This document shows, piece by piece, positions 28,280-38,041 of a stretch of 64,000 nt of DNA. The stretch comes from Flavobacteriales bacterium UBA1993. Lineage in GTDB: Bacteria; Bacteroidota; Bacteroidia; Flavobacteriales_G; Salibacteraceae. Under the pieces are notes generated by a model, which saw nothing but the letters and a program-made list of their open reading frames with translations, did not search any database and was not told the DNA's origin. Numbering within the stretch: the first letter of the stretch is position 1; each line of letters begins with the position of its first letter. Both the position numbers and the translations under genes were made by a program. The stretch spans positions 1 through 64,000 of the forward strand of contig DDCZ01000070.1 in NCBI GenBank assembly GCA_002336485.1, given 5' to 3'.

Positions 28280-29491
28280 TTATTGTTCGATCATTGAAAT
28301 TTCCATACCTACTTCACTTGAAACTTCCGCAGTTTCATCTGGCGCCACATCTTCTTTGAAAGTTTTCTGCTCCGCCATCCATTTATTGAATTCCTCCTCT
28401 GAAACAACACGGATATTCATCTGCATGTTGTAATGTGCTGCTCCGCAAATCTTGTTGCAAAGCAATATGTAGTCAAAGGCCTCATTATTTGTTTTTTCAC
28501 GCATCTGCTCAGTAGTGATGGTGGGCTTGAAATGAAATTCAGTAACCATCCCAGGAACACAGTTCATTTGAGCTCTAAAGTGCGGCATATAAGCACTGTG
28601 AATTACATCTCTACTTCTAAATTTAAATGCAACTTCTCTACCAAGTGGAATAACGAATTCAGACTTCACAAGAATATCATCATTGCCATATTCTCTATTC
28701 GCTGCCTCTAGACCTTCGAAAGACTTAACCTTATCTAGCGTTCGATTCCACTTTTCAATCCGCTCGGTCAATTCTTCTTCTTTAAGTCCTCCAGCTGGTG
28801 CTGCGTCAAGTTCTGTTTGCATCTCAGCAATTTCACCCTCGAGTTCCGCTATTTTATCGCTTAAAGTTTGATCGGTAATAACCCCCAGTGGGTTCGTTCC
28901 AGAAATCATATTGTAGTTTGAAGCACCCAAGGTTGAATCCGCTCCAGCATATCTCGCTGTCCAATCAAATTGTTTCGGATACAACTCAATTACCACTGCA
29001 TCCTTTGGCGTTTCATCCATTGTGATATCGATCCACTCTGATAAACCCCAGATTACAATTACAGCTAAAAAGAGGGCTGGAACCGTAGTCCAAAGCAGCT
29101 CTAACTTATTACTATGGGTGAAGTAGTATGCCTTCCTATCCTTGTCAAACACATATTTAAATGCGAAGTAGAAGAGGTAAACATGCGTTATTGCAAACAC
29201 TATAGTTATGATCGCAAAGTTGAAATCAAGGAGGTTATCGAGTAACACACCATGCTCCGACGCTGCTTCTGGTAATAGAAGATCTCCATATCGCGCCACT
29301 AACCAGATGAAAAAGCTGAAGTACCCCAGCAAGAACACCAACATCATTTTTGCTTGATACCTATTCTCAGCATCAGTTGGAACCTCACTCGTCTCGCCCT
29401 TAAGCTTGGAGGAAGCTTCGAAGACACGCATTAACTGTCCTACTGCTAGGACGGCAAGCGCAATCGATAGTATTATTAGAAAAGTAGTCAT
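28280..29491 (-). CDS. ctaC: Cytochrome c oxidase subunit II with a coiled-coil insertion
   Basis: Carries the CuA electron entry site. The C-terminal ligands are complete: a His in VIHSAYMPHFRAQM and CNKICGAAHYNM (CxxxCxxxHxxM). About four membrane helices precede it (near residues 1-20, 50-70, 85-115 and 135-155). At 403 aa it is long. Between the QFDWTARYAGAD segment and the copper fold lies an extra helical stretch of about 65 residues (roughly 205-270), rich in Glu, Leu and Lys, that looks like a coiled coil. I do not recall it from standard subunit II proteins. Probably exposed to the periplasm and able to contact the Act complex or cytochrome c (inference). Confidence 0.93.
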   Translation of the reverse strand: MTTFLIILSIALAVLAVGQLMRVFEASSKLKGETSEVPTDAENRYQAKMMLVFLLGYFSFFIWLVARYGDLLLPEAASEHGVLLDNLLDFNFAIITIVFAITHVYLFYFAFKYVFDKDRKAYYFTHSNKLELLWTTVPALFLAVIVIWGLSEWIDITMDETPKDAVVIELYPKQFDWTARYAGADSTLGASNYNMISGTNPLGVITDQTLSDKIAELEGEIAEMQTELDAAPAGGLKEEELTERIEKWNRTLDKVKSFEGLEAANREYGNDDILVKSEFVIPLGREVAFKFRSRDVIHSAYMPHFRAQMNCVPGMVTEFHFKPTITTEQMREKTNNEAFDYILLCNKICGAAHYNMQMNIRVVSEEEFNKWMAEQKTFKEDVAPDETAEVSSEVGMEISMIEQ

Positions 29492-29514
29492 AGTCTCTTT
29501 TACTTCTTACTCAG

Positions 29515-30753
29515 TTAATTGATATGATGATGTAAAGATTCTTCTAGATACGGGTGATTCTTCACCAACAGTGGTCGTTTTGCAATAGCTCCTAGCACAA
29601 CGAAAAGGAACAAACCAAGGAAGGCAATGAATGATCCAATTTCAACCAAGCCAATGGTGCCATCCGGCCCTAAGGCGCCAGGTGAAACAATCATGAATAC
29701 ATCCATCCAATGACCAAAGAATATTATGCAGCCAACAAAAACCATGAATCCTGCATTTCGTTTCGCATCCTTAGACATAAGGAGCAACATTGGGAATATG
29801 AAGTTTACAACCATAGTACCCCAGAAAATCCATGTATAATCATCGATTCTCGCTTTGAAATAAGTGATTTCTTCTGGAATGTTTGAATACCAGTAAAGCA
29901 TGAACTGACAAAAAAACAAGTATGTCCATAGGAAACTTACCCCGAACACCCATTTACCTATATCATGCATATGGCTGTCATTCACAAACTCCATATGTCC
30001 TTTGCTTTTCAGATATATGGTAATCAATGTGATCATGACCATACCGCTAATCCACATTCCAGAGAAAATATACCAACCGAAGATTGTACTAAACCAGTGT
30101 GTATCAATACTCATGATCCAGTCCCAACTAAATGTAGTAGACGTGTATCCGAAAAGGACTAAGAAAATCGCAGCTAATGTTTGATTCTTGATGAAAATTC
30201 CTTTTTCATTCTCAGTACCCAGCTCGTCTTCTTCCATCGATCGCTTTCGAAAGGCACGCATAAACAATATGTAGATCGCTAAGTATGCAATCGTTCGGAT
30301 CCACCAAAATATTTGATTCAAATACGGTTGTTTATGAGCAATCAATTGATCATAATCATGATGATCCACATCATATAAGTTCATGTCCATCCAGTGATAT
30401 ATGTGATGTCCACCCAAGGAACCAACTAGAAAGACGATCACCAATGTAAGTGCACCAACAGGCAAATAAGCCATAACTCCTTCCATAATACGTTTAAACA
30501 CAACAGCCCATCCTGCCTCCGCTGCATACTGCACAGCTAAGAAAAACAGTGCTGCCAGCGAAACTCCAAAAAAGAAGAATCCACTAACAAAAATGCTAAC
30601 CCATAAACGTTGACCGACACCACCGCCATGGCCACCATCACCTTCGTGATGCCCCATGGATGCAGCTAGTGCTCCAATGATAAAAAGCAGGATACCAACA
30701 CCCATAAGTATGAATGTGTTTCGCTTCGCTTTACCTTCAAATAAGTATTCCAT
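29515..30753 (-). CDS. actF: Alternative complex III subunit ActF
   Basis: An integral membrane subunit of the quinol:cytochrome c/oxidase oxidoreductase. It is 412 aa with about ten hydrophobic helices, homologous in fold to the NrfD-like ActC. Seen: an N-terminal ILMGVGILLFIIGALAASMGHH helix, SLGGHHIYHWMD, and FGYTSTTFSWDWIMSIDTHWFST, typical of the family. It follows actE by 14 bases and precedes coxII by 23, so electrons taken from menaquinol can pass directly to the oxidase. Confidence 0.93.
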   Translation of the reverse strand: MEYLFEGKAKRNTFILMGVGILLFIIGALAASMGHHEGDGGHGGGVGQRLWVSIFVSGFFFFGVSLAALFFLAVQYAAEAGWAVVFKRIMEGVMAYLPVGALTLVIVFLVGSLGGHHIYHWMDMNLYDVDHHDYDQLIAHKQPYLNQIFWWIRTIAYLAIYILFMRAFRKRSMEEDELGTENEKGIFIKNQTLAAIFLVLFGYTSTTFSWDWIMSIDTHWFSTIFGWYIFSGMWISGMVMITLITIYLKSKGHMEFVNDSHMHDIGKWVFGVSFLWTYLFFCQFMLYWYSNIPEEITYFKARIDDYTWIFWGTMVVNFIFPMLLLMSKDAKRNAGFMVFVGCIIFFGHWMDVFMIVSPGALGPDGTIGLVEIGSFIAFLGLFLFVVLGAIAKRPLLVKNHPYLEESLHHHIN

Positions 30754-30767
30754 TTCAGCGCTTTGGT

Positions 30768-31424
30768 TTAGTTATTCATTGCTGTTTCCTCCTGAGTACC
30801 TGCCTCAGGAGTCTCAGATTCTACGTTTTCATCTCCGGTCTCTTCTGCAGATTCGGCTTCCGTGGCTCCTTGCAGTGTTTGAACATATCGAATGACTTTC
30901 CAGCGCTCTTCTACATTCAATTGTGATGCATGTGGACCCATAAGGTTCTTACCATAAGTTATGGTATGAAACATTTTACCCTCGGACAAATTCTTTAGTG
31001 TTTGGCTGTCGTATGATGGTGGTGGTGGATGCCCGCCGGCTGTAACCGTTGGTCCATCTCCCTTGCCTTCCTTTCCGTGACAGTGCACGCAATACTTTGT
31101 ATAAACCACTTTACCATCAGCCATAATCTCATCAGACCCATCCAATGGATTCTTAAGCAGTGCTCCGGCCATTTCGTATCCTTCGTTTGTATTCGGGATA
31201 CCATAAGGCAAATATCCCTGAGGAATACTTCCTTCCGCAGGTAAACGGGCCTCCATACTGTCAGGGTAATTTGAATTACCAGAATATGGTTCTAAAGCTG
31301 GTGTTCGATACATATCGGGCATATACTCAATACCAGGTGATTGTGGGTCTGTTGTACACCCCACCACTGTAACCATGATAAGAGCACCCAGAATCAGAAT
31401 TTTCGCAAACTTGATTTCGCTCAT
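30768..31424 (-). CDS. actE: Alternative complex III subunit ActE, monohaem cytochrome c lipoprotein
   Basis: A 218-aa outward-facing cytochrome. The signal ends in a lipobox with Cys23 (VTVVGC), so it should be lipid-anchored. The single haem site CVHCH is at residues 112-116, and a likely Met ligand lies in YGKNLMGPHASQL. The C-terminal tail is acidic and low in complexity (AESAEETGDENVESETPE). Its ATG overlaps the actD stop by one base, so the two are translationally coupled. Confidence 0.92.
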   Translation of the reverse strand: MSEIKFAKILILGALIMVTVVGCTTDPQSPGIEYMPDMYRTPALEPYSGNSNYPDSMEARLPAEGSIPQGYLPYGIPNTNEGYEMAGALLKNPLDGSDEIMADGKVVYTKYCVHCHGKEGKGDGPTVTAGGHPPPPSYDSQTLKNLSEGKMFHTITYGKNLMGPHASQLNVEERWKVIRYVQTLQGATEAESAEETGDENVESETPEAGTQEETAMNN

Positions 31425-31948
31425 TATTTCTCAAAAATTTCAACTGGTTTAGTATCCTGTAGAATTGACTTAATGTCGTCGCTTGAAACCCCTGAGTTCT
31501 CTTCCCAATTGATCTCAATCGCGAAGTGATCGTCTGTTGTACGAGGATGTGGGTTACGCGCCTTAACACCAGGTAAGGTCCAATTCCGAATTAAGTAGGT
31601 GATTGCCATTCCATGTGCAGCGCAAAGCACAGTAAACTCAAACGTAATTGGAATAAAAGCCGGGAGGTTTTGATACAAATCAAAGTTTGGCTTTCCTCCA
31701 ATATTCATTGGCCAATCTTGAATCATAAAGAATGACATACCGAAAAGGGCCAAACAAAGTGCTGTAAGTCCATATAGAAAGGCATTTATTGCCAATCTGG
31801 TCCATTTTATTCCTAACACATTCTCAAGTCCATGAATTGGGAATGGAGAATATACATCCTTGATACGAACGTTCTTGGCTAGGATGGCTTTTGCACCATC
31901 TACCATTACTTCATCGTCATCATATAGTGCGTAGATCGCCTTAGTCAT
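31424..31948 (-). CDS. actD: Alternative complex III subunit ActD (DUF3341)
   Basis: A 174-aa membrane subunit with two hydrophobic helices (near residues 60-85 and 105-125) and the DUF3341 signature: YDDDEVMVDGAKA at the start, KDVYSPFPIHGLE and YLIRNWTLPG. It holds the Act complex together with ActC and ActF. It overlaps actC by 8 bases at its 5' end and actE by one base at its 3' end. Confidence 0.95.
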   Translation of the reverse strand: MTKAIYALYDDDEVMVDGAKAILAKNVRIKDVYSPFPIHGLENVLGIKWTRLAINAFLYGLTALCLALFGMSFFMIQDWPMNIGGKPNFDLYQNLPAFIPITFEFTVLCAAHGMAITYLIRNWTLPGVKARNPHPRTTDDHFAIEINWEENSGVSSDDIKSILQDTKPVEIFEK

Positions 31949-33320
31949 TGTGATGTAGCTTTTTATAATTATCTCCTGAAGATTTCAAAATACTCTTTAG
32001 CTCGTTTAGTGCTAACACTGGGAAGAATCGACTATACAATAAGAAAAGAACAAAGAAGATTCCAATAGTGCCTACGAAGATTCCAATATCCACAAACGTT
32101 GGATGGAACATTCCCCAATTTGAAGGAATATAGTCTCGGTGTAGAGAGGTTACGATGATCACGAAACGCTCAAACCACATTCCAATATTTACAAATATGG
32201 AAAGGACGAATGAAGCGATTAGGCTTCTTCTGATTTTCTTAAACCAGAATAATTGTGGAATGATAACATTACACGACATCATAGACCAATATGCCCACCA
32301 GAAAGGACCAGTAGCTCTGTTCATGAAAGCATACCCCTCATACTCAACTCCAGAATACCATGAGATAAACAGCTCAGACAAGTATGCTACGCCAACCATA
32401 GAACCAGTAATTACAATTACGATGTTCATATACTCGCAATGCTTAATAGTTATATAGCTTTCCAGATTTAGAACCTTTCTAGCAATAAGCAAGAGTGTTT
32501 GAACCATTGCAAATCCTGAAAAGATTGCTCCAGCAACAAAGTATGGAGGAAAAATAGTTGTATGCCATCCCGGAATGACAGACGTTGCAAAGTCCATAGA
32601 TACAATAGAGTGAACCGAGAACACAAGTGGCGTTGCCAATCCTGCTAACACTAAAGAAACCTCTTCAAATCGTATCCAAGCCTTGGCGTTTCCTGTCCAA
32701 CCGAAACTTAATATGCTGTAAGCCATTTTGGAAACCGGCTTAACCGCGCGATCTCTAATGGTTGCAAAATCAGGAATCAAACCAATGTACCAGAAGACAA
32801 GTGATACAGAGAAGTAAGTAGAGATAGCGAACACATCCCAAAGCAATGGACTGTTGAAGTTTACCCAAAGAGAACCAAATTGATTTGGTAGTGGGAACAC
32901 CCAATATGCCATCCATATTCTTCCCATGTGAATTCCAGGGAAAAGAGCGGCCATCATTACGGCAAAAATCGTCATGGCCTCGGCAGATCGGTTAATTGCC
33001 ATTCTCCATTTCTGGCGGAACAACAATAAAACAGCAGAGATCAGCGTACCTGCGTGACCAATACCAACCCACCATACAAAGTTGGTGATGTCCCAAGCCC
33101 ACGCTACGGTAGTGTTTAGTCCCCAAGTTCCAATTCCTCTACCGATCGTATATAAAATACATCCAACTCCCCAAAGGGCAACAACCACAGCAATGGTAAA
33201 AACGATGTACCAATACTTATTTGCTTTTCCTTCTACCGGAGCACATACATCCTCTGTAATCTGGTGATATGTTTTATCACCGAGGATGAGTGGTTCTCTA
33301 ATGGCCGATTCTTTTTGCAT
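31941..33320 (-). CDS. actC: Alternative complex III subunit ActC (NrfD/PsrC family)
   Basis: A 459-aa polytopic membrane protein with about ten helices that binds and oxidises menaquinol. Family marks: GRGIGTWGLNTTVAWAWDI, WVGIGHAGTLISAVL, GIHMGRIWMAYWVFP and VHSIVSMDFATSVIPGWH. It lies 22 bases downstream of actB, the iron-sulfur subunit it docks to, and overlaps actD. Standard length. Confidence 0.96.
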   Translation of the reverse strand: MQKESAIREPLILGDKTYHQITEDVCAPVEGKANKYWYIVFTIAVVVALWGVGCILYTIGRGIGTWGLNTTVAWAWDITNFVWWVGIGHAGTLISAVLLLFRQKWRMAINRSAEAMTIFAVMMAALFPGIHMGRIWMAYWVFPLPNQFGSLWVNFNSPLLWDVFAISTYFSVSLVFWYIGLIPDFATIRDRAVKPVSKMAYSILSFGWTGNAKAWIRFEEVSLVLAGLATPLVFSVHSIVSMDFATSVIPGWHTTIFPPYFVAGAIFSGFAMVQTLLLIARKVLNLESYITIKHCEYMNIVIVITGSMVGVAYLSELFISWYSGVEYEGYAFMNRATGPFWWAYWSMMSCNVIIPQLFWFKKIRRSLIASFVLSIFVNIGMWFERFVIIVTSLHRDYIPSNWGMFHPTFVDIGIFVGTIGIFFVLFLLYSRFFPVLALNELKSILKSSGDNYKKLHHND

Positions 33321-33342
33321 TTGCAGTGTCTATATCTTAATT

Positions 33343-36300
33343 CTAAGCAGTTTGTTCAGCAGTTTCAATTGAGTTTCTAACCTTAGTTTGATACCAAACG
33401 TTTGGCTTAACTCCAATCTCTTCAAGTAAGTGGTATGCTCGATCATTCTTCGCATCACTTCTCACTTTTGATTCAGTGTCATTAATATCTCCAAATGTGA
33501 TTGCATTTGTAGGGCAAGCAGACGCACACGCTGTTTCTATCGCGCCGTCAACTATTGGCTCACCAGCCTTCTTTGCTGATAGCTTACCAGCTTGAACACG
33601 TTGTACACAAAGGCTACACTTTTCCATAACCCCCCTTGATCTGACAACAACATCAGGATTCAATACCATCCGAGACAAATCATCTTGGGCTGGATTCAGG
33701 TTTGTGAACTTTCGATCAGCAACGTAGTTGAACCAATTAAACCTTCGCACCTTATAAGGGCAGTTGTTAGCACAATACCTTGTACCTATACAACGGTTGT
33801 AAGTCATTTGGTTGTACCCCTCATCACTATGTGTTGTCGCCGCTACTGGGCAAACTGTTTCACATGGTGCGTGGTTGCAATGCTGGCACATTACGGGCAT
33901 GAAACCGACCTCAGGATATTCAGAAGGAACTTCCATCGCTGAATAGTTCTTCTCTTGATTTATATCCCCGTGAATTTCTGGGTCCGCATCGCTGCTGTAA
34001 TATCGGTCAATTCGAATCCAGCTCATTGTTCGCATTCGATTCACCTCATCTTTTCCAACAACAGGAACGTTGTTTTCAGAATGACATGCTGTAACGCACG
34101 CTGAACATCCAATACATGTATTTAAATCAATGGATAGACCCCATCGATGTCCCAAATCTATTGCATGCTCATTCCATAAATCGAGCTTATCTAATGCTTG
34201 CTGCTTACCATAAGCATCTGCAACCGTTATCTCAGGGTTCCAAGCATCTTTACTGTCCTTTTCAAATGAATCCAAGGTGGTTTCATTGAGAATCTTCCGA
34301 CCCATCATGGTGTCGGTACTTTGAGTAGATGCGATATTATAGCTCCGCTCAAGCCGCTCATAAGTGCACTCGGAAGAGTACTGAATGAATCCATTCGATA
34401 CCGGAAGCATCATAAATGCGTTACCTCCAATTGTTCGCTCCGTGCCTTCTTCGGTGACTTTCGCCTTCCCATAACCCAGCGCAACGCCAATTGTACCTTT
34501 CTTCTGACCTGGCATCGCAACTACTGGTAATTCCATTGACTGATCTCCAACATTGACCCGAATCATTCCAGCCTTTTGTTGCTCACCCATCATGGTGTTT
34601 AAACCTTCGGCCGCCATGTCCGCAGGGTTCATTGTTGCGTAGTGATCCCAAACAACTTTAGTAACCGGATCAGGAAGCTCTTGTAACCATGGATTATCCG
34701 CGTTGTTTCCAATACCTATTGCGGTCTTTTCGTAGAAGTCAACTTCCCATCCTGCAACTGGAGCAGATAAGGCTGAGGCAGCTGAAATTACTGCCGCTTC
34801 GTTGTATTCGATAGAAGCAGGTGTGGTGTCATCAGAGGTAGCCATCATTGGCATTTCTCCTAGGCCATCGTGAATATATTTATTCCAACGGCTCGCGAAA
34901 ATCACAGATGGATCTTCTTCCGCAGAAACAGTGTCATTCCATTCAGTCTTCAAATAATCGTAATAAGAGCCTTCGCTTCCCATCCACGTTAAAAATGAAT
35001 CTTGCCACTGTCGTGTCGGGTAAATCGGACGAATCGCTGGTTGAGTGAAACTGACTTGTGATCCAACCGGATTAGCGTCATTCCAATGCTCTAAGTAGTG
35101 ACCAGTAGCGCATACTATGCCACATAAGGCAGATGTTGCATCAGGTTTCTCAGCAAAAGCTATTGTTGATTTCGCTTTAGACATTGCATCCACAAACCCC
35201 CATGAACCTGGCATTGAATAAGCTGGATCACAATCAATAATGAGCAGTGCGTCAACCAAACCTGCGTTTAATTCAGAAACCAATTGTGCTACTGCTTGAT
35301 CGCTTCCCTTTCTTAGATTAACTCCGTTTTCAATATCAAGCGTTGAACCATAGTTTCCGAGTAATTGATTGATTCCGTTGGCTAAGGATTGAATGCTAGG
35401 ATCGTTCGATCCACATACAAATATTGATGTGCCCTTATTGGCCCAAAGACTTTTCGCTGCCTCTGTCACTTTAGATGCTATCCCATTGTCATCGCTTGCG
35501 AGACTCATAGTACCTGCAGATGCAGCTCCGGCTAATCTGGCAACTTCATTGTAAATCATTCCAGTTACAACACCTTGTTCTGAAGGCTTAATGGCCCCAC
35601 GAACGTCTGCAGAACTACCAGTAACACTAAGTGTTGTTTCAAACTGAAAATGACGACTCATTCCAGTTCCAGGATTTCTCATTTTACCATAACCACTGGC
35701 GTTGCTCAGTGGGTTAATCCAATTCACTAAGAAATCAGCTCCAACGCTAACAACGCTTTTCGCTTTTTCAAAGTGATAATGTGGTATTACTTCTTTACCA
35801 TGTGTTTTCGAATGCGCCGATCGAATTCCCGAAGCTGACACCGCGTCGTAAGTAACATGATTGAACGTAGTCTCAGCAGAAACCTGCCCCTCAACATCTT
35901 CAGCAACCGAATGAGCTGAACCTAACCAATCGCCCATTTCAGCGATCAACTTTTCAGATGAAGGACTGATTATAGTTGAGGATAATATGCGCACATTACC
36001 TCCATTTGCCTTAACTCCATTCAGCACTGTGGAAACAGCACCATCGACCGCAGCCCAGTCAGAGGCTACTCCGTTCATCATAGGAGCTTGATACCGTTTT
36101 GTATTGTATAAGGAAAGCACGGATGAATTAACACGCGCACTAACACCTCCACGGGTAAGAGTAGCATTCTTATTTCCTTCGATGTGAATTGGACGACCTT
36201 CTCTGGTTTTAACCATTACGCTGGCAAAATCATAGCCATCGAAATACGTCGAAGTATAATAGTTTGCAATTCCTGGCATCACCTCGTTCGGCTTAACCAC

Positions 36301-36537
36301 GTAAGGAAGGCTCTTAACAACCGGCGCTTCACATGCAGCTAATGTAGCAGCCGTGATCCCGAAACCCATGAATTTCAAAAAGTCTCTTCGACTTGTATTC
36401 GTAGCGTCCAAGTCATTTTTACCCAAAAACTGCTCAATGGGCAATTCTTCGGAAAACTCCTTCTCTGATGATTTAACAAACTCGGGATCTTTAGTAAGCT
36501 CCTCTGTTCCTCTCCAGTATATTTTGTTATTGCTCAT
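33343..36537 (-). CDS. actB: Alternative complex III subunit ActB, fused molybdopterin-like and iron-sulfur protein
   Basis: A 1064-aa exported subunit. The N-terminus has the extended Tat domain of this family (YWRGTEEL about residue 7, then TSRRDFLKFMGFGITAATLAAC near 50-70), so it is exported folded. The middle, to about residue 750, is a molybdopterin oxidoreductase-like domain, which in Act complexes has no molybdenum cofactor. The C-terminal part holds four ferredoxin-type cysteine groups: CIGCSACVTACH, CQHCNHAPCETVCP, CIGTRYCANNCP and CSLC with CASACP. The ATG at 36537 is preferred over a TTG at 36546. It follows actA by about 18 bases. Confidence 0.95.
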   Translation of the reverse strand: MSNNKIYWRGTEELTKDPEFVKSSEKEFSEELPIEQFLGKNDLDATNTSRRDFLKFMGFGITAATLAACEAPVVKSLPYVVKPNEVMPGIANYYTSTYFDGYDFASVMVKTREGRPIHIEGNKNATLTRGGVSARVNSSVLSLYNTKRYQAPMMNGVASDWAAVDGAVSTVLNGVKANGGNVRILSSTIISPSSEKLIAEMGDWLGSAHSVAEDVEGQVSAETTFNHVTYDAVSASGIRSAHSKTHGKEVIPHYHFEKAKSVVSVGADFLVNWINPLSNASGYGKMRNPGTGMSRHFQFETTLSVTGSSADVRGAIKPSEQGVVTGMIYNEVARLAGAASAGTMSLASDDNGIASKVTEAAKSLWANKGTSIFVCGSNDPSIQSLANGINQLLGNYGSTLDIENGVNLRKGSDQAVAQLVSELNAGLVDALLIIDCDPAYSMPGSWGFVDAMSKAKSTIAFAEKPDATSALCGIVCATGHYLEHWNDANPVGSQVSFTQPAIRPIYPTRQWQDSFLTWMGSEGSYYDYLKTEWNDTVSAEEDPSVIFASRWNKYIHDGLGEMPMMATSDDTTPASIEYNEAAVISAASALSAPVAGWEVDFYEKTAIGIGNNADNPWLQELPDPVTKVVWDHYATMNPADMAAEGLNTMMGEQQKAGMIRVNVGDQSMELPVVAMPGQKKGTIGVALGYGKAKVTEEGTERTIGGNAFMMLPVSNGFIQYSSECTYERLERSYNIASTQSTDTMMGRKILNETTLDSFEKDSKDAWNPEITVADAYGKQQALDKLDLWNEHAIDLGHRWGLSIDLNTCIGCSACVTACHSENNVPVVGKDEVNRMRTMSWIRIDRYYSSDADPEIHGDINQEKNYSAMEVPSEYPEVGFMPVMCQHCNHAPCETVCPVAATTHSDEGYNQMTYNRCIGTRYCANNCPYKVRRFNWFNYVADRKFTNLNPAQDDLSRMVLNPDVVVRSRGVMEKCSLCVQRVQAGKLSAKKAGEPIVDGAIETACASACPTNAITFGDINDTESKVRSDAKNDRAYHLLEEIGVKPNVWYQTKVRNSIETAEQTA

Positions 36538-36555
36538 AGTACTCAATCACTTCAA

Positions 36556-37821
36556 TTAATAGTGACACTTAACACATTCAAGGCCACCAATATGCTCAAC
36601 TTTGAACGACTCGAGTCCTTCTTCTTTATGCTTCTCAACTAGGTCATCGTGAATGCGATCGTAATAACCATTGTCATCCATTGTCACATCAGTTTCTCGG
36701 TGACAATCGATACACCACCCCATTGTTAGGTCAGAGTATTGATACACCTCGTCCATTTCTTCAATTGGACCGTGACATGTTTGACATTTTTGTTTACCAA
36801 CAACCACGTGCTGGCTATGGTTGAAATAGACAAAGTCCTGTAGGTTATGTATGCGTACCCACTCTATTGGCTTCGTCTCATACCCTTCGATATATCTGCC
36901 TTTGTCAGCATCCCAACCAATTGCATCATAGATCTTAGCAATCTCTTTCGTGCCAGTTTGCTTTCCTTCAGGAACCCCCATATGACAGTTCATACATATG
37001 TTGACTGAAGGAATCCCAGCTGCCTTTCCCTTTTCTGCAGAGTTGTGGCAGTAAACACAATTGATTCCATTTTGACCTGCGTGCACCTTGTGTGAAAACC
37101 AGATTGGCTGTGTTGGCTGATATGCTTGATTTACACCTACGGCATTCAACCAATCCCAGCCAAGAATGGCGATATACCCGCTTAGGAGTATTATCACAAC
37201 AACGGTTAGACCTTTATTTCGTTTGAAGTAATCTGCAAGGGCACCGAGGAAGTCAATCTCAGCCTTCGCTTCTTCTCCGTCTTTTTGACGGTTCATATTA
37301 TCTAAGTTCTTTGAGACTCCCCAAAGCACTCTAAACACGATAAAGAATATGATCACAATAAGCACCAACCACATTGTTGGGTCGCTTTCAGTTTCTACCT
37401 GCTCAGCCCCACCAGTTGAAGCGGCAGTCTCCGCAACCGGAGGCGCGTAATTGTCGGCGTAATCGAGAACAGCAAGAATTTCCTCCGCTGATAACGGAAT
37501 TGGAGTCATCACACTGCCATTGTAATCAGCAAAAAGCTGCTTAGCGTATGAATCGCCTGAAGTTTTGATATAATCCTGAGAGTTTTGCACCCAAGCAACT
37601 ATCGCCTCATCGCCTTCAGTCCTTTCAGACCAATTTGCCCGGGCACCCTGAAGTGCTGGACCAACGACCTTTTTATCAGGTTTATGGCATGAAGAACAGT
37701 TTGCTTTGAAAAGCGCTTCGCCGTCAAGCTGGGCGCTCACAGGCGATGACATTAGGAGCACAGTCAAGATTGCCGTTGAGAACAGCATCTTAGTTGTTAG
37801 GCTCACCCACGTATTTCGCAT
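36556..37821 (-). CDS. actA: Alternative complex III subunit ActA, hexahaem cytochrome c
   Basis: A 421-aa cytochrome with six CxxCH sites: CSSCH at residues 42-46 in an N-terminal monohaem domain, then CVYCH, CMNCH, CQTCH, CIDCH and CVKCH in a pentahaem C-terminal half (about 255-420). A signal peptide ends PVSAQ near residue 31. Two membrane segments lie between the domains (near 150-170 and 205-225). The Rhodothermus ActA is described as pentahaem, so the extra N-terminal cytochrome domain is a Bacteroidota-type fusion. First gene of the operon, with a TAAATTTG promoter element 47 bases upstream. Confidence 0.94.
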   Translation of the reverse strand: MRNTWVSLTTKMLFSTAILTVLLMSSPVSAQLDGEALFKANCSSCHKPDKKVVGPALQGARANWSERTEGDEAIVAWVQNSQDYIKTSGDSYAKQLFADYNGSVMTPIPLSAEEILAVLDYADNYAPPVAETAASTGGAEQVETESDPTMWLVLIVIIFFIVFRVLWGVSKNLDNMNRQKDGEEAKAEIDFLGALADYFKRNKGLTVVVIILLSGYIAILGWDWLNAVGVNQAYQPTQPIWFSHKVHAGQNGINCVYCHNSAEKGKAAGIPSVNICMNCHMGVPEGKQTGTKEIAKIYDAIGWDADKGRYIEGYETKPIEWVRIHNLQDFVYFNHSQHVVVGKQKCQTCHGPIEEMDEVYQYSDLTMGWCIDCHRETDVTMDDNGYYDRIHDDLVEKHKEEGLESFKVEHIGGLECVKCHY

Positions 37822-37868
37822 AAATTCTTTCAGTTTTCGTTGTAAATAGGGTGGTCAGAAAGCGGTGG

Positions 37869-37904
37869 CAAATTTATAAGAAACGGGATATGACTCTTAA
37901 CAAA
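37869..37904 (-). promoter_or_regulatory. Candidate promoter of the act-cox operon
   Basis: On the minus strand TAAATTTG (37869-37876) matches TAnnTTTG, and a TTTG (complement of 37901-37904) lies about 24 bases further upstream, slightly over the usual 17-23. It would give a leader of roughly 40 bases before actA. The remaining sequence to 38041 shows no other clear signal. Confidence 0.45.
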
Positions 37905-38041
37905 TCTTAAAAAATGCTGCTAGGGAGTTTAATTTAAAAGGGTTCTAAATAAGGATTGTAAGCCGCTGTATTTCATCTGATTACGATGTAAACCAGTTTT
38001 ACCCTAAACCATAAAATTCTGAGTGCTAGTAGATTCGCACA

